In this document: positions 1 through 11,700 of the stretch, piece after piece
Layout of the letters: every line of letters starts with the position of its first letter
Numbering within the stretch: position 1 is the stretch's first letter
Origin: Branchiostoma floridae
Taxonomy: Eukaryota; Chordata; Leptocardii; Amphioxiformes; Branchiostomatidae
Assembly: GCF_000003815.2 (NCBI RefSeq)
Contig: NC_049987.1
Coordinates: 20,222,317 to 20,286,316 of the forward strand
DNA length: 64,000 nt
Direction of reading: 5' to 3'
Program-made: the position numbers and the translations under genes
Notes under the pieces: model-generated
What the model was told of the DNA's origin: nothing
Seen by the model: the letters and a program-made list of their open reading frames with translations, nothing else
Databases searched by the model: none

Positions 1-665
1 AGCACGAGACTTCTCCGGACATCTCCTGAATCAACATTCTACTCGTATTGCCTGAGCAGCCCCGAGTCTAACGTTGACGCTGTGAGACCAACAGTCTTTA
101 ACCAACAGATACTTAATTATGTTATAACCAACGAAAATTTCTCTAAAGCAGTTTAAACTTTATGCCGTTGCTGCAATGCTGATGCTGCTGAAAAAGTACA
201 TGTACTCTATTGTAATATGGAACTTCTGGACTCAAACAACAGCAGCTAATTGATTTGCATTAACTTTGTATTACTTTTGTTTCGCGTTGGACTATCTAGA
301 ATCTATCCTCACCTCCTTTACGGACGAAAGATAGTGGATGCTATCTGACCGTCTCCAAAATCTTATCCAGTTACTTGAGTAACTGCTGTTTGGCGTGCCG
401 TCTCTCCTTCTCTTAACCATTCATGTACTAACATCTTTCGCTCCCATTGCCAAAAACACAGGATACCGTGCAACAGTATGCCGCCCCCTTCCCGCGTGGA
501 ACCAGACTGCCTACAGAAGACATCTGCAGCCCGAGCGCCACACCAACCCCTGGCGACGGGCCTGGTCCTGCAGGCGGGTCCACAGCACTGCAGGCACATC
601 ACGCTGCAGGCTATGTTCTGCTCACTTACCTGGTGGCGCTCGTGCTTACTGTGTGGGCAGAGTAA
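1..665 (+). CDS. 3' end of a DBH-like (MOXD1-like) monooxygenase gene, possibly broken
   Basis: Only the last two exons lie in the window: 1-81 (cut by the edge, donor GT at 82) and 462-665 (acceptor AG at 460-461, stop TAA 663-665). The last exon encodes a Pro/Gly/Ser-rich stalk (PFPRGTRLPTEDIC, GPGPAGGS) and a hydrophobic C-terminal stretch (YVLLTYLVALVLTV) followed by WAE, like the end of the minus-strand gene at 2750-19202. This suggests a GPI signal or membrane anchor. The penultimate exon aligns with exons 3341-3518 and 10469-10646 but lacks one base near position 29, so the expected frame (STFYSYC) shifts into a TGA at about 53. That could be a pseudogene, an allele or a sequencing error. 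The gene lies tail-to-tail with its paralogue. The catalytic part is outside the window, so function rests on homology only. Confidence 0.72.
353..405. repeat. Fragment of a hairpin element arm
   Basis: The stretch reading CCAAAATCTTATCCAGTTAC and on to TTTGGCG matches the arms of the hairpin element at 13313-13671. Only one arm is seen here, inside the last intron of the left-edge gene. Confidence 0.45.
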
Positions 666-2700
666 CGTTTCTGGTGCTTTCATACGAGACTGTAACGTTA
701 TCGTTTCTATGTTATCATAGCTGTGTGTTCCTTAATAGTTAGTCTTTGAGCATGAAATTGTAAATTAAGTTTTTTACCTTCGGTACTACACACCTATTAT
801 TTTTTAAAAAGAGGCTGTTTCGGGCCTGATTGCATAATTTGTGTTTATCATCATTGCAGTTACGAGGTTGTAGCTAGAATTTTACTCATTTATTCAGCTA
901 ATGAATTGTTTCTGAAATCTTATTCCATGACTACTATAGAATTAACTTTTACTAACGATGTAACATGTGTAGTATATACTGTATATAAAGACAATGACTG
1001 TCTTGGCTATGATTTGTGATTAAAGGGACTATCCATATAAGTGAAAAAAGATACATCAATACATATCAGTGTATTTTCCATTGTGGTTTTGAAAAATAAT
1101 TCATAATCAGATGACAAAGCATTCTTGTCATTGTCATTCGTTCCATATTATACGGGGCATAATCGTGTGTGGGGGGTGCACCATTTTAAAATTTGTATCC
1201 TTATAATTAATTACCTGCTCAATGAGTTTCGCTCCAAGCAAATAAAACATTATTTGATGATTTCCTACGTCATTGTTCCACAGACATGGAATTTGTTGTG
1301 CTGTTTGATTTAAGTACGCAAACTGGTAGTGTAGCTGGTATCATAGAAACATCAAGACCGTTGAATGTCTCCAGGACAGGCTTTACAAAATACCATTAAA
1401 CGGCCAAATGTTTTCTTGAATTAGCCCACAGCTTGTAGTACGCTTTAAATTTTTGGTTTGCGATTTACTTATTGAATCCTGTTATAGGTGTATTCTAATA
1501 ATCATTGCCTGTTTCAAATGTATGCTTTATGTTTTGCTTTGTGCTTTACTAAACTATAATTAATTGTTGTTTACGTGCAAGTAGCCTATAGTTAGCCAGC
1601 AGTACATCACAGGCTCTTGCTCGGTTGGACGTTGGGTGTAATAGAATTTATGCAGTGGGGAATGATTCGCAGATCCAATTGTACAAAAAGCTGTAAACTC
1701 AACAATGAGACAGTCTGCCAATCGGAATAAAAATATGTCGTTATTAATCAGTAACAACATATGGTTCCGTCATTATATTTCTTATATTGCTTTATTGACA
1801 TATTTATACATTGATTCACTAAAAAAGATATTGCAGCCAGATAGTATACAAAAATAAGACTGACTAAATCATTTACTGTTTTATTGATTGTCAAACAAGT
1901 TTGAAAACAAACTACGCATAATCCACAAATAAGAGGAAGGATATATACGGCAATCATCACACAAAATAGCGCCCTTTCTCAATTAATAATCCCACATATA
2001 CAAACAGCAAATAGTAACAATTTTCAAAGGTGTTTGCACAAACAAGGGTAAAAATTTTATTCAATTCTCGACAAATAAGGGACAACACTACTTCAGCTCT
2101 AGGTACCTGAACAGAATCTGTACCTGTTGGATCGAGCAAATGGTATAACAATCTGGCACTCCTAGTTTCACACCTTACATGTTTCAAATTAATTAAGTCA
2201 AGAATTAATGTTGACAGCTCGTAGTGTATGGCTACGAGTTTGCATGTGCGTGATCAAAAATCAACTTTTACTTTACAATTATTCAAAAACTTTTTATTTG
2301 ATTATGTCACAACTTCTTGTATAAAATGACATCCAGCATTGACTAACTTGAATCGTAAAAGAATGCATTTAATGCTAAACATTCTCCCTTAATTAAAAGA
2401 AAATTTTGAAGGACTATATTCAGCAACTCTGCTCTGTTGTGTAAAAGACTACATTTTGTGTACTGCAAATGTTCTGTCGTTGTTTAGAAAAAGAAGAAAG
2501 AACACACCACAAAATGATAAAAAGAAAATGATTTTAGTTCCCAGAATACATAATCTCGATTGGTTGTTGGTCATGAACATGTATTTTGGAAATACTTTCT
2601 AAATCATAGCTTATCAGCTCCAGACGTGTCCACGTAAAATCTTCGTCAGCGCAGCCAAGCCAAGACAGAAAGCTTGTCATGACCTAGAGACAATTTGTAC
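666..2700. other. Intergenic space between convergent genes
   Basis: AT-rich 3' UTR and intergenic sequence between the tail-to-tail DBH-like genes. I see no coding exon or clear repeat. The short open frames here have no splice context or family resemblance. Confidence 0.5.
1241..1246 (+). promoter_or_regulatory. Candidate poly(A) signal of the left-edge gene
   Basis: AATAAA about 575 nt after the stop of the plus-strand gene. An ATTAAA at about 1019 is an alternative. Confidence 0.35.
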
Positions 2701-2706
2701 TTTATT
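2701..2706 (-). promoter_or_regulatory. Candidate poly(A) signal of the two-unit DBH-like gene
   Basis: AATAAA on the minus strand, 44 nt beyond the stop codon at 2750-2752. It would give a very short 3' UTR. Confidence 0.55.
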
Positions 2707-2749
2707 TGTTTCACACCTTCATATGAAGACACCAGAAACGTTACTATGC

Positions 2750-5700
2750 TCACACAGTAAGCAGCGCCACCAGGTAAGTGAGCAGAACATAGCCTGCAGC
2801 GTGATGTGCCTGCAGTGCTGTGGACCCGCCTGCAGGACCAGGCCCGTCGTCAGTCCCAGGCCCGCCTGCAGGGTCTGGATCAGGGGTTGGTGTGGCGCTC
2901 AGGCTGCAGATGTCTTCTGTAGGCAGTCTGGTTCCACGGGGGAAGGGGAGGGCATACTCTATCAGAGCATTCTGTGTTTTTGAAATAGAGAATGTTAGTA
3001 CATCATTGGTTTACAAAACAATAGGACATCAGCAACATGGTGTGTTTTACCAAGGAGGTTATATTGGTTTTATGGAATTGCTTCCCTATGCGGTACAATC
3101 TAAAACTTTTCAAGACAAGGGTAAACGACCATTTTTCTTCAGAATCCAGTTCTATAACACAAAACACAAAAGTAGCTCCATGAGCTTTGTTTTGTGGCGA
3201 ACTTCAAGTAAAAAAAAAAGATACATACAACCGAGGCTATCAACGCAATTGCAAACACTGGAACAACTTAACGTTTAAGATTGTCAGTAAAGAAAGTTGT
3301 TCATAAGCTATAAGTATGCAACAATTAAGGTTGGCCTTACAGTGTCAATGCTAGACTGGGGAGTGCTCCGGCAATACGAGTAGAATGTTGAGTTGAAGAG
3401 AACTTCAGAGAAGTCTCGTGCGTTCTCGCGAGTCCACGGAACGGCCTCCATCACCTCCTCGTAGGTCATGTTGACCATGTGTTCTGGTGCCGTGAAGCGA
3501 AGATCGAAATTTTCATCACTGTAAACACAGAATGGACGAGAAAATCAGTTTCTACTAAAAGTTACCCGTCTAGGTTTTACTACCGTTCTCTCAATCGGCA
3601 ATCTCATCTAGACTATTTTATCATGACATTACTAGTATACTCTTAAGAACACATGTGGTCCTCTGTGAATTTATACTTCGCGCATGACATGCAATTAAGA
3701 TTATCATTATTACCGAAAATAAATTCATCATGTTGGTAAAATATAGGGTATGGGAGAATTCTTTTAAACAACCAGTTAATAATTACTTTGTTTGCGTTTT
3801 GGTGTCTGTCAGACACCTTCCTCAGAGTTTCTGACTGGAGTTCCGGCTACATGTAGCAGCGAGAAGCAGCCAGAGGCTCTGAGGAAGGTGTCTGATTGAC
3901 ACCGAAACGTAAGCAAAGTGAGTTGTGTTGAATAAACTAATTCTCCACTATCCATTATAACTATTATTATAACAGAGAAAATCAACGTGTTGGACAAATG
4001 GTGACTAGCAATTGTCTAACAAAGCTGGAAATAAATCTAATAAGTATGCCAACGTGTTCAACGATAGCAGTCGGTGTGTTTGTGACTCCTAATTTTTATA
4101 TCATGTTTGCATTGCTTTACGGATTGATTGATTGAGTAAGCCAAACATGGTTCTTGTATTTCTATTGCAATATTGTTGCATTGAGCTCAAACCTAAAAAA
4201 ACAGCATACGTACAAGGAAATCTCCTGGGCACCCGCAAACATAGCCGTGGTGTATGCGTTTATCATGGTGTCGCAGAACGTCATGTTGAACTTCGGGTAG
4301 TACAGGAAGAAGGCCTCGCACATCTCCTCTTGCGTCCCAATTCCACCCTGCGTTAAACGTCATAAGTTAAAAATCCTTTCCAAACTCTTCGGTGTAAAGG
4401 GCGGTGTCTTTTTTATATTTCATAGCCCCTTGGCTACAATGCTGCGCAGCCAATCCACTGGCAGTGCTGTGTTCAGCTACCATATCAATTTTCGTTCTCT
4501 TGAAAAGTGCTAAGTTCTGAGCTGTAATCGCCAAGCAGATCTTACTGTAGCATAAAATAGTATCAAAAGCTTACAGAGGAGTGAGGAAAAAGCATACACT
4601 CCTCTGCCAGCTTTTGATACTACGGGGGTGGGGTGCTTTATAGTGTTAGTTTTCCGAACAATACAGTTTTTAAAAATGGTTTCCACCGTATATTATGCTA
4701 CCGCAGGATCAGCTTGAAGATTTGCTGAGCAGAAGATAGCAGCATCCGCATTCTTTAAATTCTTCTGGTTGGGAACAGAGCAAATACAAAGTGATCTCTA
4801 CACTCGGTAGACTTTTAAACCGCTTGCTGTATCATTTGCATCTATTCAATATCACTAGCTCTGTTTTAGTCCATAATGGACAATAAGGCTTCAATCATTG
4901 TCAAGTCAAGAGAAATTCAAAGATGACGACACCTAAGGCAAAGGTTGGAGGAAAAGGAACCCTCTACTTACATACGTCACGATGTCTTTGTGTGCAGAAT
5001 TGTAGATGCACTCTGTAATCAGAGTGTCTCCCTGAAAAAAGGTAATAGAATACCGTTTGTATCTATTGCTAACGTTGTAGGCTAATAACTTCGGAAAGTA
5101 AAGATATAGTGGCAAGGATAGCTCAATTAGAGATGGAAAGAATATATGACATATCAAAGAGGCAACAGTCGGAAATCTGTTTAACGTACTTGTTTAGGTA
5201 TACAGTTGTACTATTGTATTTATTCGTCAGTTTCTCTGCTGCCTTCTTAGTCAAAGTGGAGTCTCACCTTTTATTGAAGGCAGTAGAGAAGTTGCTGAAA
5301 CTCTGGATTGATTTACCAACCTTATGAAACTATTGACGGAGATCGCGCGAGTAGTTTTCTTGTGCAGGAAAGTGACCGTAAAAATACTTGAAGTTATGGT
5401 ACCGGATAGACGGTGATTTCTTCCTTCAGCATCCTCGTGTTCTGCAGGTTGAAGTCGTAGTTGTCGTCCCGTGCGATGTCCGTCTCCACGCCGTTATGGA
5501 TCAGCCTGGTGTTCAGCCCGACGCCCAGCAGATGGGCGTGCAGCATCACTCCGATGATCTTGATGGGTTCTCCGAGCTCCTCTAGAAACTATAGATGAAA
5601 AGAAGATATTGATTGCCATGAAAATTTGGTGCTTAAATGTGACGCGACACATTGAACAGGTCTCTTACCTTCGCCAAGGCATTTGTGTTTTCGGTCGTAT

Positions 5701-8700
5701 TTGGATGTTTCTATATATTATATGTGTTTTAGCACCATAACTCAAGAAGCTATACATGGATTATCATGAGACTTAGTACATCGTTCAGGTTAAGGCCATG
5801 TCCTGTTAGGAAATGATCAGATTTGGGGGGGGGGGGGGGCTGGCGGATTTTATTCCTCCTGCAGCAGAACTTTAAGCATTGATGTCTCTTCTTCTATGCA
5901 AGCTACGGTCACAATAGCTCTTGCTTTGTAAATAATATTAGACGGCGCGTTAAAAGCAGTTGCCCAAGTGGAAGGGCTTTGCGTAAAAACTGCTGCTGCC
6001 ACGTGTCCAGACGGTTTGTGGTCTAACTGATTGGTCATTCGCACTTGAAAACTCCATCAGTTCAATAAGCAAGGGATTGCAACGGGTATGCTGATTGGCA
6101 TTCAAGCTTTAAAGCAGCTGCACAGGGCATCACATGGTTATATTGTAAGAAGGCCATCTACATATAGCCAAACCAACCTTCACGGTAGGAACGCCAGGTA
6201 CGCATGTTTGCTACGTCACAGGGCATATCTACGTATTGATGTTGTCAAGTGTGCTCACCGCATTAAGGCACTGTGTACCACAGAACCCGGCAGACTTGAA
6301 GTCCACGGCACGAGGCGGGATGACGTGGTATTTGGTCACCATCACGCCGACCTCCAAGGTTCCAACATCGTTGTCCCTCAGCTCCGGTGTGTACGTCATC
6401 CTGATCCCGGAGCTGTCGCGTACGCCTGTATGATCACATATAAATTGCCAGCGTGACAAATATCGAGACAATCGAGTTTACGCTACTGCGGCGGAGCTAG
6501 CCTGGGTACCATCCGATTTCTACCGGAGCACCTTATACTCGCTAAAATATATAACCAATGAGAACATCTTATAATACCCCAGTCATGAAAGTTAATATCA
6601 TTTAGCGAAGGTATGAAGTCTTGGAACTCTAGTTGTTGTTGTCACTTGTATTGTGCGGGCCAAATGCTCAAATATGACTTTTGAACGAGTCATTGATGTG
6701 CCCCTACCTGATGCTAGTTGAGGGTTGTCATAGTGAACCTCCAGCAGCACATACCCACTGTCTTCATCATCACCAATGGGGTAGCCAACGTGCTCTGGAT
6801 AGATGAAGTCCTGGGGAAAGGAAAGAGACACTATAACTTGACTGAACACCAAACGGCAACTTGGCTCTGGGATCGGTACATGTGTAGTTTCACCAGGTTG
6901 GGAAATCAATGGATCATAGTAAAATCGTTCGGGACCGGAATCTTCACACTTCACACAAAGTGCCATCTAGCTGTTGTGCGAAGCAGATTCAGGCAGTATA
7001 ATGCCCTGACGAATTTTAAAGACTGTCACCGAAACGTCGGCTACGTGCAAACTCTTCAATTGTTTGTTTGTTTTTTGTTTGTTTTTATCACAAGGAACTT
7101 TATCAATTTTTCCACCCACCCCTCCGCCGATGGCCCATGCTGCGACCATGCTTCCTTCGTAACAGTCAGCCCAGTCGCTAGGCATGTTGGGAGACTGGCA
7201 CTCGTGTCCCGGATGTTCCTGGGGCAGGATGGTGATGTTTGGGTTGGTTTTGCACTTGTACACGATGAGGTGGTGGAACATGCCCTCGTTACCCGGGGTG
7301 ATGATGGGTTCAGCCTGGGAGAAAAGAGCAAACACCCTGTAGGAACTGAATGACATGACTCAGTGCTGTACAGACTTTAGTGGTTGAAAGAGAGAATTGA
7401 AACGTTACTTCCCATCACAGATATTCTGGTAGTTATGTTGGAATTTGTTAGAATTTCTTTATGTAGTTTTCATTTGCTTATGTTTTATGTCTTATAGTTT
7501 ATAGTTTGTTTTAACTATACGCTGGATGTGTGGGCTCTGTAAAGGATGTATAATAATGCTGCCCACACCTCTCAGATCTCATTCTGTGAATCTTAATAAA
7601 TAGATAAACCCGGACCGTCTCCGCATCAAAATTATTCCTTCATTTGTATTATCTACATAAAAAAAGTATAGTGCTTGCAAACTCCCTTATATATGTGCCT
7701 TCTAACCTGGGCATTGTTCATTATAAATTTCTCAGTCACCAGGGCTAGCCCTTTAAAATAGTATTCTGCTCGTTGGGTAGCCCTGGCTATGTCTTTTTAC
7801 AGCCTGATAAATCATATCATATCGTGGTGTTTATAGTTTTTATAACATCAAAGATCAACACAAGTAGATTCACCTAACCACAAGATGGTTCTTTCTCGAT
7901 TCTCTGTTGATGATATATGTAAATAGAATAAATGAAATAAATGTGACAGCGCTATACAAATTTGACATATCCCATAGGATTCAGTGGTATGCATTGACAG
8001 ACCATTTCGGTGATGTCCGCAGTATGCTAAAAGCCGTACACGGCCACGTACCTTGATGACGTGGTGTTTGCTGGCCAGGTTCGGCATCTGGAACACACGG
8101 CACCAGTACGTCGTGTCCTGGTTAGCGGGAACAGAGACCTGCAACAAAAAAACAAGGTATGGACATCCAAAATGTGCGTCGTAACCAGCATTTATGGTTT
8201 GATACAATGTGCACTTGGAATCTATTCTACTTTTCAAGATTATAGTATGTAGCATATTAAACAGGAGCAACTAAACACTCTCGCGAACAGCTGTTCAACT
8301 ATTTTTTTTACCAAAGACAAGCGATTCATTCTGTAGTTACCGCTGTAATTGGCGCCTGTCTTCACATAACTTGAAGGTAAATGTTTTGTAAGTTCGCTGT
8401 AAAATGTCTCTACTAAAACCTCACGTTGTTCATCAGCAGATCGAATGAGTAGGTAGTTCCTGTTGTTGTCGTCTCGGTGAGTTTCCTATTGAGAAGGAGA
8501 GTAGCCCTGACTCCCCTGTTGGTCCCGTGGTAGGTCGGGCCGCTCACCCCGGACTCTTCCTCCGGATCCTGGTCATGCCACGCCCACAGCACACGCAAGG
8601 TGTCCTCCTGGAGACGGCAAACATCCAATAATATAATTACATAAGCACCTTGGGTATGGAAATCACTTCCCCTCTTTCCAAAACATCAAATTCTATTCTA

Positions 8701-11700
8701 TTCTATTTATTCTATTCTATTCTTCTCTATTCTATTCTGTTCTTTTCTATTCTATTCTATTCTATTCTATTCTATTCTATTCTATTCTACTCTAATCTAG
8801 TCTACTCCAGTCTATTCTACTCTATTCTATTCTATTCTGTTCTATTCTATTTCTTAAGCCACCTCTTTCATTCTTTTCTATTCTTTTTACATACCATTCT
8901 GTCTAGGCTTTTAATTCTATTCTATATTCTATCCCTTTGTTTGTTTCCGTTTGTTTGTTTGTTTTTCATTCTTACCTTTCATTCTGCCCCTATCTGTCGT
9001 TCTACCCCTATTTCATTCAACTATTTTTATTCTACTCAATTTTTCCTCTATTTTGTTCCATTACATCTTTCCTATTAGAACTATCCTATTCCATATTGTT
9101 CGATTCTACTAACATGCATATCCTAAAGTTATCCAGTAATGATGTCACTAGATAAAGTCGTTATCCATGTAGCTATTCCTCACGTTGATGACGCGGTCTT
9201 TGACGTCACATGTCGTCAGCTTCCTGTTGAACCTCAGGACGGTGTGAGTCCCGTTCTCGTACCCAGACACCAGCTCCCAGTCCTGACTCTCGTCCACAGA
9301 GGGTTGTGCCTTTGCCTCGGCATACCGGTCCTGGGGGAGGAGGGAAGATTTCACAAAAGACGCTTAGTCAGCGGAACTGGTAAAGGATGTAGACTGCACA
9401 TGTTCTTTCTTGAACAAGTTGAACTGTAATTTCCAACACAAACATTGGACTCACTCAAATTTTACAGTTCAACTAGTTCAAGAATGACGTCTACAAACAC
9501 AGATGAACTGTAAACTTTCACATTTAACTTTATTTAACTTATGTAACGTTCGTCTTAGAAATAGGACAAATGACGACCATTGTATGTCTGCACTTTGGAT
9601 TGAGAATTGAAGGCTATTTCGGATTGGAAATTGATGCAACGGGATGTTTAAGAACAGTGATGAGGACACACGCCGATTCGGTGTGCCAATGACAGTTCTG
9701 ATAGACGAGAACTGTGCATTTGACATTAAGAACGGTATGTTACATATAACATTGCATGTAGTGTACATTTGTCTTTTTGTACGTTTGCCGAAACTTTTGA
9801 TGTAGTCCTTTTAGTCCGTAGAAACGCGACAAGTGAAGCACCACCTTCTGCGATTACCTGTACAGGTAAAGACTTAAACAACATTCTTTAAAGATCATCA
9901 TCACGGGCGAGTTGCCCAGACCACTTCTACTCTCTCCTTCCAGGTATTTTTTTTTCAATCTAACAGAAAAAGCAACATGAATTCACCGTGAGATACGCAG
10001 TCCCGTCTTTGACCCAGCCGATGGCGATGTCGGATCCCGGCATGCCTCCGTTCGGGGACAGACCCAAGCCGACCCATCCTGTCGTCTGCACCTGGGCCTC
10101 GAACTCGATCTTCTCGTCGTCAAACTTCCAGAGAAGCTGGAACTTTCCTTCTTCATCCAGAGACTCGTGATGGGTGAAGTCGTCAGGATCAGGGGTTGGT
10201 GTGGCGCTCAGGCTGCAGATGTCTTCTGTAGGCAGTCTGGTTCCACGGGGGAAGGGGAGGGCAAACTCTTGCAGGGCATCCTGTGTTATTGCAATCGAGA
10301 AAGATGTTAGTGCATGTTTGGTTTCCAAGAAAATTGGACATCAACACATGCTTGGGGAATATACATACAATCTAGGCTATCAACGCAATCAGTATTGCAT
10401 ACAATGAAACAACATAACAATAAAAAAAGTGGACATAGGCTATAAATAAGCAACAAGGTTGACCTTACAGTGTCAATGCTAGACTGGGGAGTGCTCCGGC
10501 AAGTCGAGTAGAATGTTGAATCGAGGAGAACGTCGGAGAGGTCTCGTGCGTTCTCGCGAGTCCACGGAAAGGCCTCCATCACCTCCTCATAGGTCATGTT
10601 GACCATGTGTTCTGGTCCCGTAAAGTGAATATCGAAATTTTCATCACTGTAAACATAAGATGGACGGGAAAATCAGTCTCTACTAAAATTTACGCGTCTA
10701 GGTTTTACTACCGTTCGACAGTCTCACCCATCTAGACTGTTTTTATCATAAAATTACTAGTATGCTCTTAAGACCACCTCTGTGAATCTAGCCTTCGGTA
10801 TGCACATGCAATAAAGATTATCATTATCATTATAACTGAGAGACTCAACTTGTTAGACAAAATTTTACAGTAACTAACAATTGTCTAACAAAGCTGCACG
10901 TAAATCTAATTGTAGGAGTGCCTTCAACGATACCAGTCGGTGTATTTGTGACTCCAATTTTTAATGTTATGTTTTCATTGCTTTAACATACGTACAAGGT
11001 TAAACCCTGGGCACCAGCAAACATAGTCGTGGTGTATATGTTTATCATGGTGTCGCAGAACGTCAAGTTGAACTTCGGGTAGTACAGGAAGAAGGCCTCG
11101 CACATCTCCTCTTGTGTCCCAAGTCCTCCCTGAGTGTTGAATATTATAAGTTAACAACCCTTTCCAAACCCTTCGGTGTATAGGGCGGTGCCCATCTACA
11201 TTTCATAGCCCATTGGCCACAAAGCTGCGCAGGTATATGCTAATGCAACCATTCCACATGGCAGTGTTGTGTGTTCAGCTACTATATTCATTCTCTTAGT
11301 ACTGTTACTGAGCAGTAATCGCCAAGCAGATCCTACGGTAGCATAAGATCGTATCAAAAGCTTGCAAAGGAGTGAGGAGGAAGCATACACACTCTTAGGC
11401 CGGCTTCGCTCCTCTGACAGCTTTTGATACTACGGGGAGGTGTGTTTTATAGTGCTTGTTTTCCGAAAAATACAGTTTAAAAGAAATCTTTAAAGTCTTC
11501 TATTGGGAACAGAGCAAATACAAAGCGATCGCTACACTCGCTAGACTTTTTGACCGCTTGCCGTATCATTTGCATCCTATTGAGTTCAATATCGCTAGCT
11601 CTGTTTAAGTTCATACTAGACAATCTGTTTGTTGGATAGTTTAAGACTCCGACCATTGTTTAAAATTCTCATGTCAAGAGAAATTTAAAGATGACGACAC

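Noticed and set aside
363..742. Overlapping open frames on both strands
   Set aside because: Shadows of the true last exon (462-665) of the left-edge DBH-like gene.
8650..9078. 142-codon Phe/Tyr/Ser-rich frame
   Set aside because: Translation of the TTCTA microsatellite inside an intron.
10996..11000. Donor at TAC/GTATGT for the exon 11129-10996
   Set aside because: That donor looks strong but leaves phase 0 and puts TGA first in the next exon. The donor five bases upstream (CCTT/GTACGT) keeps the frame in both units.
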